From contig JAEWVC010000016.1 in NCBI GenBank assembly GCA_023459275.1, positions 1 to 43,682 of the forward strand: a stretch of DNA of 43,682 bases. Reading direction: 5' to 3'. Under the pieces are notes generated by a model, which saw nothing but the letters and a program-made list of their open reading frames with translations, had not been told where the DNA came from and made no database searches. This DNA is from Bacillota bacterium (GTDB taxonomy: Bacteria > Bacillota > Clostridia > Christensenellales > Aristaeellaceae). Below are positions 22,710-31,361 of this stretch, piece after piece. Positions within the stretch are counted from its first letter, which is position 1; the number at the start of each line of letters is the position of its first letter. Made by a program: the position numbers and the translations under genes.

Positions 22710-24890
22710 ATGAAACGTACAGTTGTTTTTATCATTCTCACGATCATGCTGCTGCCTTTTTTATGCACCGCCGAAACAATCAATGGCCTTGAAACCAACG
22801 CGGGATACTATTCGCTCAAGGAAAATGACGGAAACGCAGAAAATGTGGATATCCTGCGTTTTCGTGAAAATGGGCAGATCAGGTTCATGCTGGCCTACTT
22901 ATCCAAGAGAACATATTACGACTTTTTCAGCAACAAAATGATTTTACAGCTAAAAGAAACCGGCGAACTGCGTTATTCCACAAGGGATATTGAAGCGGTT
23001 TCCGAAGAATTTTTTGATGCCGATACTCAAATCGCAGATATTCAAGTGATTGATATCCATGAATATGATTGGTTTTGGAACTTTCATCCGGACCTGACTC
23101 CGGGGAAATACGAGGACATGCGCGTTTTTTACGAATCAATTTTTCAAGCCGGTGAGCGATTTCCACGAAAGCAGATTGCGCCCGCAGACCATCCCCAATC
23201 TAGGATACCGCGGGACCGTGACACTGAATACTTGTCAGATATCAAGAACCACATTTATTTTTTGGAAGCGAATTATGAGGGCTGCTTGACAGGTGAAGTG
23301 GACCCAGTTTGGTTTCTTGCCGAAAAAAGCGAAACGGTTGTGGAGGATAAAAACGGCAGCAAAAGCTTCGAGGTTTCCTATTCCGAACTGTTTACGGGGA
23401 CCTGGCTTTTTACGCATCGATATAAGGGAGATTCTTCATCAGGGAAAAAGATATCCAGCAATTACAACCTGGAATATTTCACATCGCTTCGCGGCGGCCG
23501 TAAATTGTTTGAAACAAGGGACTCCACAAAAAAAATACCGGACTACTATATATCCATCGAACATGACCTAACAAAGAAATCATATGTGTCCTACTCTGGA
23601 AACGTTTCTCTTTTTCCGTATCATATTTATCTGACAAAATTCTTTGCAAAGGCAAAAACAGTCGGGGACTTGCGTCGTGTGTATGAGATGATGCCAAAGG
23701 AAAACTGGTTCATTCCCGCTTTTTCGGAAGAACCGTTTATACCGGTATATACCCCAACCGATGCCAAAACGCACCCTGCCGCCAATGCGCAGCAGCTTTT
23801 TGACGCGATTGCCAATGCCCAGAACGGGGATACGATCGTTATCCTTTGCGATATCCGTATTCAGCAGCCCGGCTTTCTTGTGAAAAACAAAAAGCTCAAG
23901 ATAACAGGTCTTCCGGGAAAACTGCCCAAGGTATATGTCGACAGAGACTCGTCCTATATTGGCTCCGAGAATTACTATTATGTATTTCAATTGGACAATG
24001 GCACTGTGGAATTTGGGAATTTGATCATTGATGCCGGTTACAAAACGGGCGGCGTTTTTGCAAAAGGCAAATCGAGCATAAACTTGGGACAAAATGTAGA
24101 AATAACGAAGTGCGAATACGCAATCACGGTTTCTAAAAACACAGACTTGGTGATTGATGGCGCATACATCCATCACAATACCGGCAGCGTTATCAGTGTC
24201 AATAGCCAGGGATCCGAATATGGCACGGGTCAAGTCCATTTCATCAGCGGTGAGATCGCATATAACATCGCCAATTGGTGCGCGATTCGGATCACTGGGA
24301 AAACCGGCTCATTTGTGATGGATGGAGGGTCCATTCACGATAACGCGAAATCAGATACCCAGCAGGGCTTGATTTCGGTCTCCGCAGGCGCAAAAGCTGA
24401 AATAAATGGCGGAAGCATTTATCACAATGTTGCTGCAGCGGGCAGCACAGATTCACCTGTTATCTCCTGTGATGGCGGAACACTGGCTATGAGCGGCGGA
24501 GAAGTGTTTGATAATCTTTTTACAGGAGGCCTTGGATGCGGAATCGCCATAGGATTCGGCAGCAGCAATGTACAAAGCAAGAATTCTGTCTTCACCATGA
24601 CGGGAGGAAAGATTTACGACAACCACCCTGGGGTTTCGTACTTTTGCCATTACCGGTATGGTACCGACTATATGTCAAACGCCAATATACTTATATTCGC
24701 AATCAGCAAACTAACCTCCACCTTTGAAATGAAGGGCGGGGAGGTTTATCAAACAAATTATTATACAGATATGGGGTATAATCCAGACATCGTAATAGAA
24801 GGGGCAAAATCCCGGTTTGTCTTGTCGGGCGGGACAATCGACATAAAACATGTCACTGTACGCAAAGGGCAGCTGATCAACAAAAAGTAG
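22710..24890 (+). CDS. Secreted parallel beta-helix repeat protein
   Basis: 726 residues from ATG 22710 (GGGGG nine bases upstream), opening with a signal peptide (RTVVFIILTIMLLPFLCTA). The N-terminal ~320 residues are not recognised. From about residue 355 (AANAQQLFDAIANAQNGDTI) a right-handed beta-helix begins, with irregular repeats such as FVMDGGSIHDN, AEINGGSIYHN, LAMSGGEVFDN, FTMTGGKIYDN and FEMKGGEVYQT. This fold occurs in polysaccharide lyases and adhesins; I see no lyase catalytic triad. There is no LPXTG or other sorting signal, so release or non-covalent attachment is likely. The gene is visibly richer in A/T than its neighbours and uses codons such as AAA and ATA freely, consistent with horizontal acquisition. 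It starts 25 bases after the GntR stop. Confidence 0.82.
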   Translation: MKRTVVFIILTIMLLPFLCTAETINGLETNAGYYSLKENDGNAENVDILRFRENGQIRFMLAYLSKRTYYDFFSNKMILQLKETGELRYSTRDIEAVSEEFFDADTQIADIQVIDIHEYDWFWNFHPDLTPGKYEDMRVFYESIFQAGERFPRKQIAPADHPQSRIPRDRDTEYLSDIKNHIYFLEANYEGCLTGEVDPVWFLAEKSETVVEDKNGSKSFEVSYSELFTGTWLFTHRYKGDSSSGKKISSNYNLEYFTSLRGGRKLFETRDSTKKIPDYYISIEHDLTKKSYVSYSGNVSLFPYHIYLTKFFAKAKTVGDLRRVYEMMPKENWFIPAFSEEPFIPVYTPTDAKTHPAANAQQLFDAIANAQNGDTIVILCDIRIQQPGFLVKNKKLKITGLPGKLPKVYVDRDSSYIGSENYYYVFQLDNGTVEFGNLIIDAGYKTGGVFAKGKSSINLGQNVEITKCEYAITVSKNTDLVIDGAYIHHNTGSVISVNSQGSEYGTGQVHFISGEIAYNIANWCAIRITGKTGSFVMDGGSIHDNAKSDTQQGLISVSAGAKAEINGGSIYHNVAAAGSTDSPVISCDGGTLAMSGGEVFDNLFTGGLGCGIAIGFGSSNVQSKNSVFTMTGGKIYDNHPGVSYFCHYRYGTDYMSNANILIFAISKLTSTFEMKGGEVYQTNYYTDMGYNPDIVIEGAKSRFVLSGGTIDIKHVTVRKGQLINKK

Positions 24891-24927
24891 CCGCTCATAT
24901 TGTGATTGCTGGGTTTTGCAACACATA

Positions 24928-24958
24928 AAACCGCCGCCGTTTTAAACGGCGGCGGTTT
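24928..24958. terminator. Bidirectional terminator, 15-base-arm hairpin
   Basis: AAACCGCCGCCGTTT (24928-24942) and its complement (24944-24958) form a strong stem between the convergent beta-helix and SPFH genes. Short T-runs follow on both strands. Confidence 0.85.
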
Positions 24959-24969
24959 GTCGGTATATT

Positions 24970-26028
24970 TTACTGTTTTGCCCCGCACTCCGGGCAGAAT
25001 TTAGTTCCCGGGGGCAAGGTGGTGCCGCAGGAAACACATTTTGCTTCCGTCTGGCTGGCCCCGCATTCCGGGCAGAATTTCGCGTTTGCACCAATGGCAG
25101 CGCCGCATTTGACACAGGCCGTCTTCACTTGCTGGTTTTGCGGCTGCTGCGCGGGCTGCTGGCTCTGCTGCATGGACTGGGCAAACACCTGCCCCATCGC
25201 GGCGCCGGCGCCCATGCCGACACCCATGCCGGCCATGGAACCGCCCCCGGGGTTGTTGGCGGCCTCCCGCATGGCCTCCGCCGCCTGGTACTGGGTATAC
25301 TTTCCCATGTCCCCCAACACACCCATGGAGGTGCGCCGGTCCATGGTCTTTTCCACTTCCTCAGGCAGGCTGATATTCTCAATAACGAAGGAGGTCAGCT
25401 CCAGCCCCATGGTGCCGGCCTTGGGCTGCAGGGACTGCAAAGCGAAGCTGCCAAGCTCCTCATAGTTGGCGGCCAGGTCCAGGGCGGGGATCTTGCTTTC
25501 GGCGATGGCGTCGCTCAACGAGGAGACCATCACACGCTTCAACTGCCCTTCCACGCCGCTGACGCTGAACAGGCTGTTGGTGCCAAAGACTTCCTTCAAA
25601 AAGACCACCGGGTCCTTGACCTTGAAGGAATAGATGCCGAAGGCCCGCAGCCTGATCATGCCGAATTCTGCGTCGCGCATCATCACCGGATTGGCCGTGC
25701 CCCATTTGAGATCCAGAAACTGGCGCGTGTTCACAAAGTACACGTCCGCCTTGAAGGGAGAATTGAACCCGAATTTCCAGCTTTTCAACGCGGTCATGAT
25801 GGGCATGTTGGAGGTGGTCAGCTCGTGCCGCCCGGGGGTGTAGACATCGGCGATCTGCCCTTCATTCATGAAGACGGCAACCTGGCTCTCCCGCACGGTG
25901 AGCTGCGCGCCCATCATGATCTCCTTGCCGTTCATGTCATAGCGGTGCACCATTACATCCCTGGACTCGTCGATCCACTCAATGACGTCTATAAACTGGC
26001 TCTTGACGATATTCTTGAATAGTCCCAT
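24970..26028 (-). CDS. SPFH-domain protein with C-terminal double zinc ribbon (YdjI-like)
   Basis: 352 residues. Residues ~25-240 form the SPFH/virion-core-like domain (VFMNEGQIADVYTPGRHELTTSN and IRLRAFGIYSFKVKDP are diagnostic). A Gly/Met/Gln-rich low-complexity segment (about 265-300) links it to two CxxC-x(9-10)-CxxC zinc ribbons (CVKCGAAIGANAKFCPECGA and CVSCGTTLPPGTKFCPECGA). There is no signal peptide; family members such as B. subtilis YdjI associate with the membrane and help recruit partners in envelope stress. GGAGG precedes the ATG. It is the second gene of an operon with a pseudo-receiver protein, 37 bases upstream. I do not see the YdjH or liaI-type partners usual for YdjI. Confidence 0.88.
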   Translation of the reverse strand: MGLFKNIVKSQFIDVIEWIDESRDVMVHRYDMNGKEIMMGAQLTVRESQVAVFMNEGQIADVYTPGRHELTTSNMPIMTALKSWKFGFNSPFKADVYFVNTRQFLDLKWGTANPVMMRDAEFGMIRLRAFGIYSFKVKDPVVFLKEVFGTNSLFSVSGVEGQLKRVMVSSLSDAIAESKIPALDLAANYEELGSFALQSLQPKAGTMGLELTSFVIENISLPEEVEKTMDRRTSMGVLGDMGKYTQYQAAEAMREAANNPGGGSMAGMGVGMGAGAAMGQVFAQSMQQSQQPAQQPQNQQVKTACVKCGAAIGANAKFCPECGASQTEAKCVSCGTTLPPGTKFCPECGAKQ

Positions 26029-26065
26029 TGCTGCCTCCTACGCCATGAATGGCTTTTGTAGTAAT

Positions 26066-26863
26066 CTATGGCCGTACGGACAGATCCGTGATGTTTTTCA
26101 GCACGCGGATGGGGCCCATGGTAACCTCCAGCGACAGGTATTCGCGAATCTCCCGAATCGCTTCCTGAACGTGGCCCACCACTTTGCCCGTAGAAGACTC
26201 CCCGCCTTCCCCCTGCCCTTCCTTGGGACAGGCAAGCAGGCGCACAAGCTGCGGCGTGACCACCGCGACGCTGATAAGCAGCCCGTTCATTTCCGCGCCG
26301 AAGAAATTCCGCAGCGCCACTTCAAGCCGTTCGCTGCCGTAATGCCAGCGGCCCGCCAGATATTCCTCTCCCTTGAGCAATTCCATATCCAGCAGCACGC
26401 AGGGCTTGTCCGCGTCAATATTCAGGCGCAAAAGCTTCACCCGGGTTTTAATCTCTCTGCCATCCGTGATGGCCCCGGAAAGCAAGGCGCGCATGAAATC
26501 GTTGCGGCACAGCTTCATCATGTCGGCAACGCCGTAATCCTCGTTGGAAAAATCCGCATGGGTGCGGTTCAGCAATACGCGAAGATCATGGAGAATCGTA
26601 ATCTGTTCGGCCATGGTACTGCCCAGCGGAAAGATGGGAAGCTCCGGATAGCTCTTCATAAGCTTTTGATAAAGCTTATTTTCCTCCTGTGCGTCCAAGC
26701 GGAAGGCGATGGCATCCACGCGGTGCTTTTCCAGGCACGCGGCAGCTTCCTGTGCGTTGGCCGCTGTCCTGGGCATGCGAAAGCCAATGCTTTCCCACTC
26801 GGTATACTGGGAAAACATATCGAGGATGTCGCGCTGTCCGGTTGCCAGCAACAGTTTATACAT
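26066..26863 (-). CDS. YesN-like response regulator lacking phospho-acceptor and HTH domain
   Basis: 265 residues from ATG 26863 with GGAGG seven bases upstream (the TTG at 26869 is rejected). Residues 1-80 resemble the receiver of YesN/AraC-type regulators (YTEWESIGF matches the DWEELGF segment), but the acidic pair is ATGQRD and the Asp52-equivalent region is AIAFRLDAQ, so phosphorylation is unlikely. Residues ~115-245 match the YesN linker domain (DFMRALLSG). It stops at LEVTMGPIRVLKNITDLSV, just where the two AraC helices normally begin. No HTH follows in any frame. It is probably a partner of the SPFH protein rather than a transcription factor. Confidence 0.65.
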   Translation of the reverse strand: MYKLLLATGQRDILDMFSQYTEWESIGFRMPRTAANAQEAAACLEKHRVDAIAFRLDAQEENKLYQKLMKSYPELPIFPLGSTMAEQITILHDLRVLLNRTHADFSNEDYGVADMMKLCRNDFMRALLSGAITDGREIKTRVKLLRLNIDADKPCVLLDMELLKGEEYLAGRWHYGSERLEVALRNFFGAEMNGLLISVAVVTPQLVRLLACPKEGQGEGGESSTGKVVGHVQEAIREIREYLSLEVTMGPIRVLKNITDLSVRP

Positions 26864-26905
26864 CAGCAATCCTCCATAAGCGGCTAAATAAAAGGATACG
26901 GAAAT

Positions 26906-26934
26906 ATTATACCGTGTATGGCCGAAAAAGACAA
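26906..26934 (-). promoter_or_regulatory. Predicted promoter of the pseudo-receiver/SPFH operon
   Basis: Minus-strand TTGTCT (26934-26929), 17 bases, TATAAT (26911-26906). It lies within four bases of the stop of the upstream fused ligase gene. No terminator is visible between them, so some read-through is likely. Confidence 0.72.
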
Positions 26935-26937
26935 GGA

Positions 26938-29900
26938 TTACGCAAAAGTGGCAACGCTGCGCTCTTCCTTCGCCTTCTCTTCCTGTTTGGCAGGGGGAAG
27001 CGCGATGCCCTCCTGCGCCGCCAATTGAACCAGCAGATCCAGCGCCCTGGCCATTTGATCCCTGTGATGCTCGCTGATCACGCAGAAGCGGAGGCGCGCC
27101 TTGCCCTTGGGCACGGCCGGGAAGACCGCCGGCGGAACGAACACGCCATTTTCCCGAAGCTTGTTGCTCAAAAGGAACGCATCCTCGTCACGGCCTACCA
27201 GGATGGGGATCACAGCCGTCTCGCTGGCCAGGCAGGTGTTCAAATTTCGCGCCCGCGCCTCCTCCATGAAGGCGGCGATATTTTCACGCATCCTCGCCAT
27301 AATGGCAGGCTCATTGCGCAAAAGGCGGATAGATGTCAGCGTAGCGGCGGCCAGGGGCGGCGAAATGCCTACGGAGAACACAAAGCCGGGCAGGTTGTAG
27401 CGCAGATATTCAATCAGATCCCGGGAACCGGCAAGATACCCGCCGCAGGCGCCCAGGCCCTTGGACAGCGTGCCCATCTTGATGTCGATATCCCTGCCGT
27501 CCAGCCCGAAATACTCGTCCACACCGCCGCCGGTTTTGCCAATGACACAGGCGCTGTGGGCCTCATCCACCATCAGGAAACAGCCGTATTTCTTCTTGAG
27601 CGCCACAAAGGCGGGAACATCGGCGATGTCGCCGTCCATGGAATACGCGCCCTCAATGATGATGAGCACTTTTTCAAACTTGTGGCGCTGCATTTTTAAG
27701 ATTGTTTCCAGCGCCGCCGCATCGTTGTGCGGGAAGGGCTTGCTTACGGCGCGGCTCAAGCGGCAGCCCTGGTCGATGCTGTTGTGGGCCAGGGAATCGT
27801 ATACGATCAGATCCTTGGCACCGCAGAAATTGCCCACAACGGTCACATTGGTGGAGTGGCCGCCCACCAGTACCAGCGCATCCTCGGCATGCTTCCAGTC
27901 GGCGATCTCCCGTTCCAGTTCCTGGTACAGGCTCTTTTCCCCTGCCAGCAGACGGCTGCCGCTGGCACTGGTGCCATACTTGTCAATGGCGGCCTTGGCG
28001 GCGGCCATTACCTCCGGCCGGCCAGACATGCCCACATAATTGTAGGAACCGAAGTTCAATACCTCTTTCCCATCCATCAGCGACACGTCCCGCAGCGCCG
28101 ATTCATGGCAGACGAAGTAAGGGTTAGCCGCCCCATGGCAAAGCAGCGCCTTCTGCCTTTGGTCAAAGGCCTGGAATTCCGGCGCGTCCCTGAAATCGGA
28201 AATGGGTGTCACAGGCTCGGAGGATACCACGGCGGCTTGGAAGCCGTGCTGCTTTTCATAGAGCAGGCGGCTCAGGCCTTCCACGGTCACACAGAGGCCG
28301 AATTCCTCCGGCTTGATCATCACGCCGAAGGCTTCCTCCACTTTGATGGAGGTGCTCAGCACCTGCAGGCTGTCCCCGTGCAAGTCCTCCAGGAAATGGT
28401 CGTCATCCTTGATCTGCTTTTCCGGTATTTCCAAAACTTCCGCATAGATTTTTCGCACCGTATCCTGTATGCGGCGCATCTCCAGATCAATCACTTCCAC
28501 CTTGCCCTCCGCCTTCAGCGCGGCGTAGCCCGGCATGGACGCGATGGCGCGCAGGTCCAGCTCCCGGAAGCCTTCCCCGCACTCCTTGATCAGCCTGCGA
28601 AGTTCCACGCGCTTGACCTTGATGGCATTGACCAGAGGAAGCTTCTCCTTGGAGACAAGCACCCGGCTCACCTGCTTCAAGACCGGCAGCTTGGCGTTGA
28701 CCTGGGCCAGACGGGCGGAAAGGCCTTTTACAAACACCTCGTCCTCCGCCTTGTCCCCCAAATACAGCACCAGGGTGATTTCCTGGTACAGGGGTTTTTT
28801 CGGATCGTAGGGCACGCCCAGCACGCACATCTGCTCGATACCCTCGGTGAGGGCGAAGGCATCCTCCACCTCATCCGGATAAACGTTCTCGCCGGATTCG
28901 TTGATGATGACATCCTTGACGCGGCCTTCCACATACATGCGGCTGCCTTTTTCCAGGCGAACCACATCCCCCGTATGGAACCAGCCCTCCTTGTCCAGTG
29001 CCGGCGGAAGGAGCTTTCCGTCCACCAGCTGGCCCACGTGCATGGACCGGCCCTTGATGAGCATCTCGCCCCGGTTGAGCTGGCTGCCGTCCGGGATCAC
29101 GTGGTAGGTCACGTTGGAAAGCGGGCGGCCCACGGAACCGGAAACCCTGGTGCGAAGCTTTTTGCTGGTTTCCACGGAGGTGATGGCCGTTTCCGTCATC
29201 CCAAAGCCGGAAACGGTATAGTAACCAAGAGCACTCAAGGTGCGCATGTGCTCCCTGGGGGTATGGCTGCCGCCCAGAATGATGCACTCGATATCCCCGC
29301 CCAGCATCTTGCCCAGTACCGAACGGAACAGCGCCTTGCGCGCCAGCTTTTGCCCAAAACGCGGCGCCATATGCTGAAGGCCGATGCTTGTGCCCTTGAG
29401 CATGCGGTAAGCGATGCGCTTCCCCCGCGTCTCCTTGGCCACCTTCTTTTCCAGCGCTACCGCCAGGTTATTGGCCAGAAGCGGCACCGCCAACAGGATC
29501 TGCACCCTGAAACGGGTAGACGTATCCACAATGGTCTGGGGAGAGCGGTTTTCCAAAAATACGTTGGCGTATCCCAGAAAACTGATCCACATCATGCACA
29601 CCATGAAGCCGAACACATGGTGGAAAGGCAAGAACGCCAGCGAACGCCTGTTGCCTTCGTTGATGATCTGCCGGTTGGCTCTGTACAAAAGCTCGCTGGA
29701 TAGCACCTGATGGGCAACAGCCGTGCCGTCGTACACAAAGATGCGGCTGGTGGCGGTGGTTCCGCTGGTGCACAGCGCCACCTTGTCTGCAAACAGGGGA
29801 ACAAATTCCCGGGGAGCCCGGGGTGCTGCCTTCAGGTCCGCCAAAGGAACGAGCTGCAAGCCCTTGGGGAGGGTGCGAAGCGTTTTGGAGATCAGCAGCG

Positions 29901-30267
29901 ATGCGCCTGCCTGCCCCATCATGTAGCTCATCCGGTCGTCCGGCAGTGAAAAGTCCAGCAAAACGGCGTTATACCCGGCCAGGATCAGGCCCCAAAAGGC
30001 CGGGAACCATTCCGGGCAGGTATCCATGGCGATGGCCGCAAATTTTTCCTTCCCGCCGCTGCCGTACCGCCCCACGATATATGCCGCGTAATCCATGGTC
30101 TGCTGCCGGTACTGCGCGAAGGTGATGCTAGCCTCCCGGCCGTCCTCCAAATACAGCGCCGCGGGTGTATCCTCCCAGGAACAGGTAAGCCGGAACAGAT
30201 TGGAAAGCGTCATATCGCTGCGGAGCGCGTCACTGCGCTCCAGAATAAGATTCTTCTTTTTCATCAT
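26938..30267 (-). CDS. Acyl-AMP ligase / acyl carrier / alpha-oxoamine synthase fusion
   Basis: 1109 residues from ATG 30267, where AAGGAG lies nine bases upstream; the longer frame from 30351 has no ribosome site. Domain 1 (about 1-570): adenylating ligase with TSGTT at 167-171 (the usual following Lys is replaced), GFGMTETA, GWFHTGD, GRVKDVIINESGENVYP and a C-terminal NAIKVKR Lys. Domain 2 (about 595-680): carrier protein, Ser633 in DLHGDSLQVL as the phosphopantetheine site. Domain 3 (about 710-1085): PLP-dependent alpha-oxoamine synthase (AONS/KBL/SPT family) with GSRLLAGEKSLYQELE, His in DSLAHNSIDQG, VDEAHS and Lys936 in GTLSKGLGACGG. The likely reaction is activation of a fatty acid, loading onto the carrier and decarboxylative condensation with an amino acid. 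It overlaps the upstream reductase gene by 38 bases. Confidence 0.9.
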   Translation of the reverse strand: MMKKKNLILERSDALRSDMTLSNLFRLTCSWEDTPAALYLEDGREASITFAQYRQQTMDYAAYIVGRYGSGGKEKFAAIAMDTCPEWFPAFWGLILAGYNAVLLDFSLPDDRMSYMMGQAGASLLISKTLRTLPKGLQLVPLADLKAAPRAPREFVPLFADKVALCTSGTTATSRIFVYDGTAVAHQVLSSELLYRANRQIINEGNRRSLAFLPFHHVFGFMVCMMWISFLGYANVFLENRSPQTIVDTSTRFRVQILLAVPLLANNLAVALEKKVAKETRGKRIAYRMLKGTSIGLQHMAPRFGQKLARKALFRSVLGKMLGGDIECIILGGSHTPREHMRTLSALGYYTVSGFGMTETAITSVETSKKLRTRVSGSVGRPLSNVTYHVIPDGSQLNRGEMLIKGRSMHVGQLVDGKLLPPALDKEGWFHTGDVVRLEKGSRMYVEGRVKDVIINESGENVYPDEVEDAFALTEGIEQMCVLGVPYDPKKPLYQEITLVLYLGDKAEDEVFVKGLSARLAQVNAKLPVLKQVSRVLVSKEKLPLVNAIKVKRVELRRLIKECGEGFRELDLRAIASMPGYAALKAEGKVEVIDLEMRRIQDTVRKIYAEVLEIPEKQIKDDDHFLEDLHGDSLQVLSTSIKVEEAFGVMIKPEEFGLCVTVEGLSRLLYEKQHGFQAAVVSSEPVTPISDFRDAPEFQAFDQRQKALLCHGAANPYFVCHESALRDVSLMDGKEVLNFGSYNYVGMSGRPEVMAAAKAAIDKYGTSASGSRLLAGEKSLYQELEREIADWKHAEDALVLVGGHSTNVTVVGNFCGAKDLIVYDSLAHNSIDQGCRLSRAVSKPFPHNDAAALETILKMQRHKFEKVLIIIEGAYSMDGDIADVPAFVALKKKYGCFLMVDEAHSACVIGKTGGGVDEYFGLDGRDIDIKMGTLSKGLGACGGYLAGSRDLIEYLRYNLPGFVFSVGISPPLAAATLTSIRLLRNEPAIMARMRENIAAFMEEARARNLNTCLASETAVIPILVGRDEDAFLLSNKLRENGVFVPPAVFPAVPKGKARLRFCVISEHHRDQMARALDLLVQLAAQEGIALPPAKQEEKAKEERSVATFA

Positions 30268-31099
30268 GCACTGTTTCTCCTTTTCCAAGATAGTAGTGCG
30301 TAAGAATGCTTTGCGCCACGCGCACAGGCAGGAAGGTATAAATATGTACAATGAGACGCTGGTCGGGTTTGGCGATCAGTTTTCGAAGAGGCATCCTGCT
30401 TCGCGTAAGCAGGTGGGCCACCTTTTCCCCCAGCCTGTCGGGGTCACTGCCGTTCCGTTCGTCATGATCGATAACGGCGGTGCCTCTTTGAAACGCCTCC
30501 CGGTAGGGGGAGGATCCCTTCAGGGCCGCCGCATGGCGCCTGTACGCCTGGGAACCGCCCCGATGATCCCCGGGTTCCACCAGGCACACCTGTATGCCAA
30601 AAGGCTTCACTTCCAGGGCCAGAGATTCCGTATATCCTTCCATGGCATGCTTGCTGGCGGTATACGCGCTTTGGAACGGGATGCCAAAAATTCCTAATAT
30701 AGATGAAAAATTAATGATTCTTCCCGCCCGCTGTCTGCGCATGATAGGCAATACGGTTTGTATCATAGCCACTGTTCCGAAAAAATTGGTCTGCATCACC
30801 TCTTGGCTTTCTTCCCGGGATGTCTCCTCGCAGCTGCCCAGCGTCAGGATGCCGGCACAGTTGACAAGTGCGTCCACCTTTGGGGAAATATGCATGGCGC
30901 TTTGTGCAAAGCTTAAAATGCTTTCCTTATCAGTTACATCAAGCGGCAAGCGCCAGATGCCGTCCTCCCCCGGCGCCGGATCCCCGGAAAATGACCTGGC
31001 CCCCGCGACGACGGTAAACCCGGCCCTTTGAAGAGCCAGCGCGGTGTGCAGGCCCAATCCGCTGGATGCGCCGGTGATCCAAACAACACCTTTTGTGAT
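30230..31099 (-). CDS. Short-chain dehydrogenase/reductase, likely 3-keto reductase, without a canonical start codon
   Basis: About 289 residues. The Rossmann motif TGASSGLG is encoded upstream of TTG 31057, and the catalytic set is NFSS, YTASK and the Asn in VNCAG. From the in-frame stop at 31118-31120 the codons run AAG-AAG-GGA-GGA-AGC-ATC-ATC-ACA-AAA-GGT-GTT-GTT, with no ATG, GTG or TTG before 31057. GGGAGG sits seven bases before the second ATC (31099-31097), so ATC is the apparent start, or a mutated ATG. Starting at TTG 31057 would delete the nucleotide-binding loop. The protein resembles the SDR that reduces the 3-keto product of alpha-oxoamine synthases. Its end overlaps the fusion gene, so the two are translationally coupled. 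Confidence 0.8.
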   Translation of the reverse strand: MTKGVVWITGASSGLGLHTALALQRAGFTVVAGARSFSGDPAPGEDGIWRLPLDVTDKESILSFAQSAMHISPKVDALVNCAGILTLGSCEETSREESQEVMQTNFFGTVAMIQTVLPIMRRQRAGRIINFSSILGIFGIPFQSAYTASKHAMEGYTESLALEVKPFGIQVCLVEPGDHRGGSQAYRRHAAALKGSSPYREAFQRGTAVIDHDERNGSDPDRLGEKVAHLLTRSRMPLRKLIAKPDQRLIVHIYTFLPVRVAQSILTHYYLGKGETVHDEKEESYSGAQ

Positions 31100-31146
31100 G
31101 ATGCTTCCTCCCTTCTTTCAATTATGTTCCAAGAGCATTCGGGAAA

Positions 31147-31175
31147 ATTATACTTCACAATCTGTTCATATGCAA
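31147..31175 (-). promoter_or_regulatory. Predicted promoter of the SDR/fusion-synthase operon
   Basis: Minus-strand TTGCAT (31175-31170), 17 bases, perfect TATAAT (31152-31147). A leader of about 40 bases runs to the apparent SDR start. It reads divergently from the amidotransferase gene. Confidence 0.75.
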
Positions 31176-31243
31176 GTTATATTCACTTCTTGCCGGAATT
31201 GCGCCAAAACATGACGCCTTTCTTCACATTTTGCAACAGTTGC

Positions 31244-31270
31244 TTGACAAAGCTTCACATGCTGTAAAAT
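31244..31270 (+). promoter_or_regulatory. Weak candidate promoter of the asnB-type gene
   Basis: TTGACA (31244-31249) and TAAAAT (31265-31270) are separated by only 15 bases, short of the preferred 17. A GCAACAGTTGC palindrome lies just upstream (31232-31242). The spacing suggests low or regulated activity. Confidence 0.35.
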
Positions 31271-31361
31271 GTCGAAAACACGCCGTGCTTCCCGCGGCAT
31301 ATGCTAAAAAGGAACATGGGCGTTTCTTTTGAGGGGAATGCTATTTTTTGAGGTGAAGGCA

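Noticed and set aside
27727..29703. Open frame of about 658 codons on the + strand
   Set aside because: It lies entirely antisense to the fused ligase/synthase, whose domain motifs are unmistakable. The frame has no ribosome site, and His/Gly/Gln-rich composition is typical of antisense frames in G+C-rich genes.
30230..31102. Frameshift as the cause of the missing reductase start
   Set aside because: The frame is open and carries SDR motifs continuously from the TGASSGLG loop to the stop. Only the start codon is abnormal.
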